From assembly GCA_015523125.1 (NCBI GenBank), contig WAKX01000013.1, forward strand, positions 1-56,043: a stretch of DNA of 56,043 bases. Reading direction: 5' to 3'. The DNA is from DHVE2 group archaeon. GTDB taxonomy: Archaea > Thermoplasmatota > Thermoplasmata > Thermoplasmatales > Aciduliprofundaceae. Shown piece after piece: positions 32,417 to 41,572 of the stretch (its first letter is position 1; each line of letters opens with the position of its first letter). The translations under genes and the position numbers were made by a program. The notes below the pieces were generated by a model. The model saw nothing but the letters and a program-made list of their open reading frames with translations. It made no database searches and was not told the DNA's origin.

Positions 32417-35178
32417 ATATAGGAAGGAAGAAGAATAAGGGAAGAAGTCGGAAAAATAAGGCGAAAAAGAAAGAAAAAGTTGAAATGGTGGAGCAGGAGT
32501 TAAAGGTGGAGGAAGAGAGGGGAACTGATGAAAAGCTCATGGAAAATGAGGAAATGAAAGGGAAAATCGCGGAGAAAAAGGAAGAAATTGCCGAGGAGAG
32601 AGAGCGGAAAAATGAAATGGGAGAGGAGAATGAGAGCGAAGGGGTTAGCGGTGAGAACGATTTAAAGAATGAGACGATAGCTGAAATCGATGATGCAAAT
32701 AAAGAAAAAACTGATGTGACAGATGAAGGAAATAATGCGGGAGAAGTCACGGGTGAAGATAAAAAGGAGGAGAAAGGGGAGAAGGGAGGACTGGTTTCCT
32801 CGCGGGGCATGGTGAACGGCAGGGGGGCCGTGAACGGAAAAGGGTTAGTGAATGGTAATGGACTAATAAATGGGCACGGGCTAATTAACGGCAAAGGTCT
32901 AATCAACGGAAATGGGTTGATAAATGGAAAGGGATTGATTAACGGTAAGGGCTTAATTAATGGCAAGGGGCTTACAAACGGGTTCAGCGCGGTAAATGGT
33001 AAGTACGTTGACATGAAGAAGATTCTAAAGCGGGGATACGTGAATGGGGAGAAATTGGAGATAGGGGATGTGAAGAGACTCTTCAGCTACGACAGGCGCA
33101 GGAGAATAAGGGAAAACATATACGGGGAGCAAAACAGGCGATTGATAGGAATAATAATTTTGGTGATAATTCTCATAGTTCCCTCATTCGTTTATTTTGT
33201 TATGCCCGGCGGCGGCATAAAGATTGACGGCAATTTCTCGGATTGGAGCGGGAAAAATCCTATTTACGAGTATGGGAACATGATTTATCTCCACCTCCAC
33301 GTTCGAGGAGAAATTTCGCCCACGAATCACTATTACTACATATTGCCCGCAAACGGCACCGAGGCTGTTTCGACGGATAACATCACTGGTTATCAATTCA
33401 GGCGGGGAGATATTCTCATATCGATAGGGGGCAACGGTGACCCGAAAAACGCCGTTTACAGCGTGTTTAAGGGGGGAAACGTGAAGGACCCGGCCAACTG
33501 GGAAGGTCCAATAGATATGAGATACGCGTTCAGCGGCAATCAGGCGGAGCTCGCGATTTACAAGCCTCAGAATTTTGGCAATGTGCATTACTCCGTGTCC
33601 TTCGGATTCCAGCGCGGGCCTCTGGGGGAAAATGTGGCTCCTCCTATATCCTCCACTTCTAAGGGATCTTTGATAGCTAAGGAGCAGTGGCTGGCTCCGG
33701 AAATAATAAACCACACCGAAGAGATAATTATGAACATCACCCTTCGGGCATACGGCTCGGGGGTGGAAGTGAAAGGGCTGAGGTTCAAAAGCCCCGATTA
33801 CGCGAAATTCGAAGGAATTATAAATAGTACTCTCGGAGGCAGGTATTTCCCAGAGAATATGACATACATTTTCACCAAACCCGTTTTCGTGAAAAATAAT
33901 GGCGAAGTTGCAATTCCCCTCTACGCGAAGTTTTCGGAGTTGAACGGAAGCACGGTTTCCCTCGTTCTTAGTTCTGTAATCTCTGATTCGCCGGCGGCCG
34001 TGGATTTCACCCCGGTGCATGTCTCTTATTTAGGTTCTCCCCCATCTCAACCGCGGGTAGATGGAGGATTCGAAGAGTGGAAAATTCTGAACGCAGATGG
34101 GAAAAATGACACGTTGATGCCCCAGAATCTCAATCCTGAAGAAATCCGCTCAATTGCGGAGAACGCGGACATCACTAAATTTGGGAGAATAGTGAGTAAC
34201 AAGACCTATTTCTACGTGGAATCCATGGGCCAGATTCTCAGGGGCACTTACATCGGAGATGACAGCGGGTTGGAAAAAATAGAAGAGGGGAATAGAACTC
34301 CCTCGGGGTCTCCGGGGGCGAGGGAAGCGCCCATAAGGAACGACACCGACGTGGTTTATATTGGCATAGATGAAGATAATAACCTAAACACTGGTTACAG
34401 GTGGATGGGAATAGGTGCAGATTATCTAATCGAAGTTCAGGGCAAGATGCAGGAGGCCACGAAGGCAATTTTAGAGAAATACTCGCAGGGCGCATGGAAG
34501 CCCGTGGGGCCGGTGAAGGTGGCAATATCAAATCATGGCTTAGAGCTCTCCGCCAATTTGCGCCTCGGCGGGAAATATGTGATTTACGTGAATAACTGGC
34601 TCAACGTGTGGGACACAACTGAAAATATATTAATTTCTCGGAGTAGTCCGTCTTTTGAAATAAATGAGATAAACATAGATAGTAATGGAAATATGGATTG
34701 GATAGAAATGTATGGTACTCCTGGAACGAGTCTGTCTGGCTATGAGTTAGATGTATATGGTTATTTTGAATCAGAAAAAAAATATGATACTGTGCAGGTA
34801 TATGTATTTTCGAACACCGATGAATTAGACTCTAGTGGATACTTTGTTACTCCCTCTTTAGAACAATATATAAATGTTTCAGGAAAATCCGTGCAATTAA
34901 TCGATACAAGTACTCATGATATAGTAGAATCTGAGGCAGTTCCCTCAGTTAGCTCTACTGATGGCTACCATCTAGGGAAATCATATGCTAGATATTATCA
35001 AAATGGAGAGCCAACAAATACATGGGGCTGGCAAACACCGAGTGAGGATGGTCCTAATGAGGAAGTCCCTGAATTTTCAGATTTCACGTTTGTCATATTT
35101 GCTTTGATTATGGTAGGTGGTGCGAATGCCGTTGTTCGGAGGAAAAAAGGCAAAAAAAGAGAAGGCGAAATTGAGTGA
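32413..35178 (+). CDS. Single-pass surface protein with cytoplasmic Asn-Gly hexapeptide repeat
   Basis: This is a 921-residue multidomain protein. Residues 1-130 are Lys/Glu-rich. Residues 134-199 are eleven hexapeptides of the type Ile-Asn-Gly-Lys-Gly-Leu. A membrane helix lies at about 240-262 after a basic stretch. Outside are two Asp-Gly-Asn-Phe-Ser-Asp-Trp-type modules (about 273 and 548) with many Asn-x-Ser/Thr sites, then a lamin-tail-like segment (about 750-880, Glu-Ile-Asn-xx-Asp-Ser-Asn-Gly-Asn-x-Asp-Trp-Ile-Glu). It ends in Val-Pro-Glu-Phe-Ser, a hydrophobic helix and Arg-Arg-Lys-Lys, like an archaeosortase (PEF-CTERM) tail. The GTG start overlaps the preceding stop behind GGGAGGTGA. 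The 3' part is clearly AT-richer. Confidence 0.88.
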   Translation: MNIGRKKNKGRSRKNKAKKKEKVEMVEQELKVEEERGTDEKLMENEEMKGKIAEKKEEIAEERERKNEMGEENESEGVSGENDLKNETIAEIDDANKEKTDVTDEGNNAGEVTGEDKKEEKGEKGGLVSSRGMVNGRGAVNGKGLVNGNGLINGHGLINGKGLINGNGLINGKGLINGKGLINGKGLTNGFSAVNGKYVDMKKILKRGYVNGEKLEIGDVKRLFSYDRRRRIRENIYGEQNRRLIGIIILVIILIVPSFVYFVMPGGGIKIDGNFSDWSGKNPIYEYGNMIYLHLHVRGEISPTNHYYYILPANGTEAVSTDNITGYQFRRGDILISIGGNGDPKNAVYSVFKGGNVKDPANWEGPIDMRYAFSGNQAELAIYKPQNFGNVHYSVSFGFQRGPLGENVAPPISSTSKGSLIAKEQWLAPEIINHTEEIIMNITLRAYGSGVEVKGLRFKSPDYAKFEGIINSTLGGRYFPENMTYIFTKPVFVKNNGEVAIPLYAKFSELNGSTVSLVLSSVISDSPAAVDFTPVHVSYLGSPPSQPRVDGGFEEWKILNADGKNDTLMPQNLNPEEIRSIAENADITKFGRIVSNKTYFYVESMGQILRGTYIGDDSGLEKIEEGNRTPSGSPGAREAPIRNDTDVVYIGIDEDNNLNTGYRWMGIGADYLIEVQGKMQEATKAILEKYSQGAWKPVGPVKVAISNHGLELSANLRLGGKYVIYVNNWLNVWDTTENILISRSSPSFEINEINIDSNGNMDWIEMYGTPGTSLSGYELDVYGYFESEKKYDTVQVYVFSNTDELDSSGYFVTPSLEQYINVSGKSVQLIDTSTHDIVESEAVPSVSSTDGYHLGKSYARYYQNGEPTNTWGWQTPSEDGPNEEVPEFSDFTFVIFALIMVGGANAVVRRKKGKKREGEIE
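32812..33009 (+). repeat. Eleven-unit hexapeptide-coding repeat
   Basis: Eleven 18-base units code for (Val/Ile/Thr)-Asn-Gly-x-Gly-(Leu/Ala), where x is Lys, Asn, Arg or His and the last two units are diverged. Codons vary synonymously from unit to unit (Leu CTA/TTG/TTA, Asn AAT/AAC, Gly in all four forms), so the repeat is held at protein level rather than being a recent DNA expansion. Confidence 0.9.
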
Positions 35179-38100
35179 TATCATTCAGGAGGTTAACAAC
35201 GCCAGCAGCTTCGTTCAGCTCGGGGAGATAGAGTCGAAATTAGAATCTGCGAAATTGAAGTACAACGCTGGCGAGCTGCGAGACGTTTACGTGGCGCTGG
35301 GTAGAAAGTACTATCAATTGGGTGATCTGGAGAGAGCAAAGAAATATGCAGATTTGGGAGGAGATCGCGAGCTTTACATTCAAATTCTGAAAGAAGAAAA
35401 GAATTGCGATGAGATACTGGACTCAATAAACAGATTGGGAGAGACTAAGTATGGAGAAGTCCTACTGGAATGCTATTACGAGAGAGGTAATTACGATAAA
35501 ATACTGGACGGCTACAAGCGCTTTTTCCAAGGCTCTGCAAATTCAAAAGTTTTGTACTACGCCATGAAATCGTCCATATCCATCGGCGACGTGGAGCAGA
35601 TGGAAATAATTAAGAAGAGAGCAGAGGAGATGGAGGAGAAGGACAAGTATTACTATCTCACTTTGGGAGCCTATCACGAGTTCATGGGGCATTACGAAGA
35701 AGCTAAAAAATTGTACAAGGCGGGGTTGAAGGAGAAATCTTCCACTGAAATCCTCTACGCACTGGCTAGGTGCGAGTACTTTCTGGGCAATTACGAGGAA
35801 GCGAAGGATATTCTGTGGCAATTGGAAGATGTGGACCTCGGTGTGAAGGCGATTTTCTCTCTCATTTACGCTAAGGAGGGACGAGTGGATTACGCTCTTC
35901 AGAGGGTCGATGAGATATTGAAGGTGGACCCTAAAAACAGCTACGCTCTCTTGGCGAAAGCGATAATAATGCACGAGCACGGAATCGAGGGCGCCGATGA
36001 AGCAGTGAAAATAGTGTTGGAGAAAGAGCCCTACAATCCCATTGCCCTGGGGATATATGCAGAATCGATGGAATCGAAGAACAAGGAAGAAGCGAAGAAA
36101 ACCTACGAGAAGTTGATAAAACTCAATCCAGAAAACCCCATGGCGTATCTGGGCATGGCCCGGCTCACGGAGGGAGGAGAAAGGGAAGAGTACCTTCAGA
36201 AAGTTCTCGAAATAGATCCCAATATCGTGGAAGCGAGAATCATGCTCTCGGAGCGGGTGATCAATGAAGAGCCGGAAGATGTTCTCAAATTGCTGAAGGG
36301 CGTCGATGATCCGAGAGCTCACTATCTTTTAGCAAAGGTGCATCACAATAAGGGGGAGATGGAAGATGCGGAGAGATTAATCAGAAAGGCTTTGGAGAAG
36401 GACGGAAAGAATCTCAAATATCGATTCCTTCTGGCAAAGATAATATACAGAAACAAGCAGGAAGAGGCGGAGGATATATTGAGGGTTGTTTTGAAGGAGG
36501 AGCCGGATAACGAGGAAGCTAAGAAACTTCTAGCATTTGTCATTGCCAATGTGCATCCCGAGGAGGCGCTATCCCTTTTGGAAGGCTTCAAGGACAAGGA
36601 TTCAATGGTAATAAAGATAAAAATTTACAGAAAACTGGGCAGGATGGAAGAGGCCGAAGAGATGATGGAAGAGCTTTTGAAGAGCAATCTTGCGCCTGAG
36701 GAATATTTGGAGCTTGCCAAGATCAGCAGCGACGAAGATGCGGAACTTCTTTTGGAGAAAGTTCTCTCGCTTGATTCTGAGAACGAAGAGGCAAAGTACA
36801 TGCTGGCCAAAATACTTGTGGGAAAAGATCCCGATAGGGCACTAAAGCTCATGGAAGACTTAGAAGAAGAGAAAGTGGCAAAGCTCCGGGGAATCGCATA
36901 TATGTTCAAGAAAAAGCCCGAAGAGGCGATGGAAGAGTTCCAGAAATGCTCATCCTACGATGTGGAGTGCTTGGAGCATCTAATTGACATGGCCATCGAG
37001 CTTGATCGCGGAAGCGAAGTTATAGCGGAGGGCAAAAAACTCCTGAAGATTAAAGAATCCAAAGAAAATCTGTACAGAGTCGCGAAATTATACGAGGGAA
37101 TCAACGATGAAGAAGCGATGGAAGTATACCGCAGAATCGTGCTATTGTACCCCGAAGAGTTAGAGGCGCTTAAGAAATTGGTTGGATACATGGAGAGGAA
37201 GGGCATAAAGGAGGATATAGACGAGTACTACCAGAAAATCTATGAGCTTACAGGTGATGTTCAAGTACTAATTAAGCTTGCCAACATGCTCAGGGAGAGG
37301 GGTGATTACGAAAGGGCCTACGACACATACACTAAGATTTTGGCGGATCACCCCGAGCTTGAGGACATAGAGGATAAGAGGGATGCGCTTTTGATAGAGA
37401 TGGGGCGGTACACCGATTTAATTCAGCTTGCAGATTACTGGATTTCGAGGAAGGGCGCGAAGGCTGCCAAGGGCTATTATCTCAGGGCCATGGCATATAT
37501 GAACATAGGAGATCTGGAGGAAGCGCTCAAAAACATAGAGAAATGTGTTCAGAAATCGAAGAAATCCAAGTACATGGAGCTTTACGCGGAGATATTGTAC
37601 TCCATAGGGAAATATCAGGAGGCTTACGAGGTCATAGAAAAAATAACGTCGAAGACCTCTCATACTCTCCTTCTGAAAGCAAAAATCCTCAAGGAGATGG
37701 GCAGGTACGAGGATGCTGAGAAAATACTGGTCTCCCTGAAGAAATCCACCGAGAGCCTGGAGATAGCGAAAGAACTATCGGAGATTTACGTGCACACTGA
37801 TAGGAAGGAGGAAGCACTAAGCTATCTGGAAGAAGTTTCAAGGAGCACTGATGATATTGACATATTCGTTTTAGGCACCAAACTGGGCTTTCAGGTGGGC
37901 GATTACAAAAAGGCGCTAAATTTCATAAACAGGGGAATAAAGTATGACCCTCAAAACGAGGAGCTTTGGCTCTACAAAACGCTGGTTCTAGAGCATATGG
38001 GTGAATACAGGGAAGCTCTGGGCTCGGTGAATAATCTCATAAGGATAATCGAGAAGAATGAGTACCTGCTTTTGAAGGCGAAGATACTCAATGAATTGGG

Positions 38101-41100
38101 CGAGCACGAGGGAGCGAAGGACATCCTCATGGATTTGGGAGACATGGAGTTCATGGGAATCTCAGCGAGAGAAGAACTGGCGCGGGCCCATTATGGCCTC
38201 GGCAATTACCGGAAGAGCAAGGAGATTTACCAAGAGCTGGGCATAATGCACATGGTAGCTAAAAATCTCTACATGATGGGCAAGTACAGGGAAATTTTGA
38301 ATATGGAAGGAGATGAGCCAAGGCTTATGGAGGTCAAGGGCGATGCTGCGCTGACCATGGGGAACGGGGAGGAAGCCATGAAATACTACAGGCTCGCCAT
38401 GGAAAGAGGAATAAAAGAAGCGAAAAAGAAGCTGGCCAATCTGTATTACGAATCCGGAAATCTCAACGACGCTTATTCACTTTACGAGGAAATAGGGGAT
38501 GAAGAATCCATTATAAAAATGGCCGAAATCCTTAATACTTGGGGTCAATTCGCCGAAGCGGCCGAGAAATATCAAGAATATTACGCCATGACCGGGGACA
38601 GGGATGCGGGATTGCGCGCCTCCAGGATCTATGTGAAATTGAAAAATTACGATAAAGCGCTGGAAATTCTGAAAGGCATGGGGGGAGAGGAAGCGCTCAA
38701 AATGCAGGCGGAGATACATTACACCCTCGGAGATTACGACAAGGCCATAGATTCTCTTAGAAATATGGAAAAAGACGACTTCGACGTTCTTCTCCTCTTG
38801 GGGAACATATATCTGGCCAAGGGACAGCCCCATAGGGCCAAGGAATATTACCTGAGGGCGTACGAAATTCGCAACGATGATAGGAAGCTCATAAAATCCT
38901 TGGCAAAGACCTACGAGTTGATAGGGGAGCTTTCCACCTCCGCGAGATATTATGAATTGTCAGAAGATAACGAGGGGTACAAGAGGGCCGAGAAGATATA
39001 TCGGGAATTGGGGGATTATACCCGCTTGAAATCTCTGTACCAGAAGAGGTTGAGCAAAGGAGTCGACATCGAGGCCATGAAGAGCCTCGCTGAAATATAC
39101 TTGAGGGAAGGTAACTATGTGGAAGCACTGAAGTTGTACAAAGAGGTGGAGAAGTTAGAGTTCTCGGCGGAGGTTCTAACAAAGATAGGAATAATTTACC
39201 TGAAATTGAAGAGATTCTCCGATGCGGAAAGCTCGCTGAAGAAAGCGCTTGAGATCGGAGGCACGGAGGACACTTACTTCTATTTAGGGGTACTTTACTC
39301 TGAGCAGGGGAAATACAACCTCGCCATGGAGATGCTTTCGAAATCTGGAGGGGGGGAGAGAACAATCAAGGAGCTTTGCAGGGTTTACATAGGCATGGGA
39401 GATTTGGAGAAAGCGATTCAGTATGGAGAAAGAATAGTGGAGGAAATCAACGACGGAGAATCGTGGTATCTCTATGGGCTTGCTCTAATGCACGCAGGTT
39501 TGCTGGAGCAGGCCATAAAGGCGTTCAAGATCGGGGAAGAGAAAGGCTACGGAGGGCAATGGGGGGATCTGGGCAAGATTTACCTGATGCTCCGGCAGTA
39601 CGAAAAAGCTCTGAAAGCGGTGGAGCGGGGCGAGGATGAGGAATCTCAGATGGTGGCCGGGCTTGCTTACGCAAAGTTGGGGGATTTTGCCAATGCAAGC
39701 AACAAGATGGCCAATGTTCATACGGGAGACGCTTTCAGATATTTGGGCGATATACATTTGTTGTCGATAACTAAGGGCGAGATCACCCATTATCCGTACA
39801 ATTACGATAAAGATGGGCTCAAGGATGCTGTTGAGTCGTATAAGATGGCGTTGAAGATGGGTACCAAGTACACCAAGTACGGAAATCTCCACAACAACTT
39901 GGGCGTGGCGTATATTTTGAGAGGAGATGTAGTTAATGGTACGGAGCACATGGAGATAAGCGGAATGGACGCGGTTAACATGATGGGCTCCTATTTGCTA
40001 TTGAAGGAAATGGACAGCGCAAAAAAATGGATTGACCAGGAATTCGCAAGCCTGTCCAAGGATGCTCTTTACTGGAACGCCAGAGGAATATACAACGCGG
40101 AATCTGAAAAATATGACGATGCAATGGACAGTTTCAACAACGCACTGAAGTTCAGCTCCAGCGAGATGGAAAAAGAGGTGATTACATACAATCGCGCTCT
40201 TCTTCTTATAAAATTGGGGATGTACAAAAACGCTTTGGATCTCCTTTCAAAATTATCTCTCAGGGAAGCGTATCTTCTCAGATCAATAGTTTATTACAAC
40301 TTGGGTATGTTCGAAGAGGGCAAGGAGAATATCTCTAAATTTGAGGGCGAAGACAAAGAGGGCGAATTGGCGTACATGAGGGCATACATCGAGCACAAGA
40401 TTGAAAATCACGAATTAGCTTTGAAATACGTGAATCGGGCCATCAACAAAAACTCCAAAAACCCGCAGTTCTGGCTTCTCAAAGGTAATATTTTGATGAA
40501 CATGAATCGTTACAGGGAAGCTGAGCGCGCCTATGGTGTTGCCATGCACTTGGACAAGAAAGATGAGATGAAGGTGAATCTCGCGGGAGTGTTCATAATG
40601 AATGGTCGATTTGACGACGCAATAGAACTTCTTGACGGAATAGAAGACGATAAAGGTATTTTCAATCTGGGCTGTGCATACGCCCGTAAGGGTGAATACG
40701 AGAAGGCAAGTGAGATGTTCAAAGCCTATTACAAAAAGAACAGGGACGAGGTAGGGCGCTTCAATCTCTTTCTTTCGTACCTGCACCGTGGGCTTCCCCC
40801 TGATTTGAATGAAGAGAGGAAGGAATCGCATGGATTCAACCTTGCGGAGTTCTTGCTCACCACGTACAACATGAAACTTGTAATCTCCCCCCGCGTAAAA
40901 AATGGAAAGTTACATTACACCATAACCGTTAAAAACACGTCGGGTAACACAATAAGCCCATTTAAGCTCCTCCCAATTCTTGGATCGGGCGTTAGTATGA
41001 ACAAGGAGATTGGACCAATAAGGCCATACGAGGAGATAACGCTGGAATTCGATACAACATTGTCCGAAAACAGCCTGTACATGGACGAGGGCATGGTGCC

Positions 41101-41572
41101 TGGGCGCCATGTGGATATTGAGTACAGCATATACTCATCGGGAATAGGGCTCGTGGAGGAAATCAAGGTGAAGAATCTAATGAAGTACTCGCTGGAGGGC
41201 ATAGTGATAGAGCCCATTGAGATAAACGGATACGAGTCTTGGACTGATCAGGTGAAAATAGATAAAATTTACCCGGGAGAAGTTAGAGAGATAAAGATAC
41301 CCCTGCTGGTGGAACAGGATATGGATAAGTTGGATGACTTATATGAGAAATATGACGAGTTCAAACCTCTGTTCGTGGATCCGCCATTCAGCGTGTTTAT
41401 TCCTTCGTACAAGATAATGCTTCGCATACATCCTTTCGAATTCGACATAAAAATCAAAAGTGTGGATTACGATTCGAGCAAGGCGGAATCATTGATCAGG
41501 AAGGAAAAGAGGAGAATGTTAGTGAAGAACGTGGGCGAGTACAGCGAGGCGCTCATAAGCATTAGCGATTGA
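35126..41572 (+). CDS. Giant TPR protein (2148 residues) with C-terminal beta domain
   Basis: About 1880 residues are TPR-like helical repeats (many Tyr-xx-Gly-Asp/Asn-Tyr-xx-Ala units). The last 270 or so are different: beta-rich with Tyr-Thr-Ile-Thr-Val-Lys-Asn-Thr-Ser-Gly and Ile-Arg-Pro-Tyr-Glu-Glu-Ile-Thr-Leu-Glu-Phe, as in Ig-like folds. No membrane helix was found. The ATG at 35126 was chosen since it follows GGTAGGTGG, while two GTGs six and nine bases upstream are alternatives. It lies 53 bases inside the surface-protein gene, giving coupled translation. A Lys-rich start (Gly-Gly-Lys-Lys-Ala-Lys-Lys-Glu-Lys) may contact the membrane or the acidic N-terminus of its neighbour. Confidence 0.93.
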   Translation: MPLFGGKKAKKEKAKLSDIIQEVNNASSFVQLGEIESKLESAKLKYNAGELRDVYVALGRKYYQLGDLERAKKYADLGGDRELYIQILKEEKNCDEILDSINRLGETKYGEVLLECYYERGNYDKILDGYKRFFQGSANSKVLYYAMKSSISIGDVEQMEIIKKRAEEMEEKDKYYYLTLGAYHEFMGHYEEAKKLYKAGLKEKSSTEILYALARCEYFLGNYEEAKDILWQLEDVDLGVKAIFSLIYAKEGRVDYALQRVDEILKVDPKNSYALLAKAIIMHEHGIEGADEAVKIVLEKEPYNPIALGIYAESMESKNKEEAKKTYEKLIKLNPENPMAYLGMARLTEGGEREEYLQKVLEIDPNIVEARIMLSERVINEEPEDVLKLLKGVDDPRAHYLLAKVHHNKGEMEDAERLIRKALEKDGKNLKYRFLLAKIIYRNKQEEAEDILRVVLKEEPDNEEAKKLLAFVIANVHPEEALSLLEGFKDKDSMVIKIKIYRKLGRMEEAEEMMEELLKSNLAPEEYLELAKISSDEDAELLLEKVLSLDSENEEAKYMLAKILVGKDPDRALKLMEDLEEEKVAKLRGIAYMFKKKPEEAMEEFQKCSSYDVECLEHLIDMAIELDRGSEVIAEGKKLLKIKESKENLYRVAKLYEGINDEEAMEVYRRIVLLYPEELEALKKLVGYMERKGIKEDIDEYYQKIYELTGDVQVLIKLANMLRERGDYERAYDTYTKILADHPELEDIEDKRDALLIEMGRYTDLIQLADYWISRKGAKAAKGYYLRAMAYMNIGDLEEALKNIEKCVQKSKKSKYMELYAEILYSIGKYQEAYEVIEKITSKTSHTLLLKAKILKEMGRYEDAEKILVSLKKSTESLEIAKELSEIYVHTDRKEEALSYLEEVSRSTDDIDIFVLGTKLGFQVGDYKKALNFINRGIKYDPQNEELWLYKTLVLEHMGEYREALGSVNNLIRIIEKNEYLLLKAKILNELGEHEGAKDILMDLGDMEFMGISAREELARAHYGLGNYRKSKEIYQELGIMHMVAKNLYMMGKYREILNMEGDEPRLMEVKGDAALTMGNGEEAMKYYRLAMERGIKEAKKKLANLYYESGNLNDAYSLYEEIGDEESIIKMAEILNTWGQFAEAAEKYQEYYAMTGDRDAGLRASRIYVKLKNYDKALEILKGMGGEEALKMQAEIHYTLGDYDKAIDSLRNMEKDDFDVLLLLGNIYLAKGQPHRAKEYYLRAYEIRNDDRKLIKSLAKTYELIGELSTSARYYELSEDNEGYKRAEKIYRELGDYTRLKSLYQKRLSKGVDIEAMKSLAEIYLREGNYVEALKLYKEVEKLEFSAEVLTKIGIIYLKLKRFSDAESSLKKALEIGGTEDTYFYLGVLYSEQGKYNLAMEMLSKSGGGERTIKELCRVYIGMGDLEKAIQYGERIVEEINDGESWYLYGLALMHAGLLEQAIKAFKIGEEKGYGGQWGDLGKIYLMLRQYEKALKAVERGEDEESQMVAGLAYAKLGDFANASNKMANVHTGDAFRYLGDIHLLSITKGEITHYPYNYDKDGLKDAVESYKMALKMGTKYTKYGNLHNNLGVAYILRGDVVNGTEHMEISGMDAVNMMGSYLLLKEMDSAKKWIDQEFASLSKDALYWNARGIYNAESEKYDDAMDSFNNALKFSSSEMEKEVITYNRALLLIKLGMYKNALDLLSKLSLREAYLLRSIVYYNLGMFEEGKENISKFEGEDKEGELAYMRAYIEHKIENHELALKYVNRAINKNSKNPQFWLLKGNILMNMNRYREAERAYGVAMHLDKKDEMKVNLAGVFIMNGRFDDAIELLDGIEDDKGIFNLGCAYARKGEYEKASEMFKAYYKKNRDEVGRFNLFLSYLHRGLPPDLNEERKESHGFNLAEFLLTTYNMKLVISPRVKNGKLHYTITVKNTSGNTISPFKLLPILGSGVSMNKEIGPIRPYEEITLEFDTTLSENSLYMDEGMVPGRHVDIEYSIYSSGIGLVEEIKVKNLMKYSLEGIVIEPIEINGYESWTDQVKIDKIYPGEVREIKIPLLVEQDMDKLDDLYEKYDEFKPLFVDPPFSVFIPSYKIMLRIHPFEFDIKIKSVDYDSSKAESLIRKEKRRMLVKNVGEYSEALISISD

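Noticed and set aside
32812-33009. CRISPR or other DNA repeat array
   Set aside because: The units are 18 bases, in frame, vary synonymously and have no spacers; it is a protein repeat.
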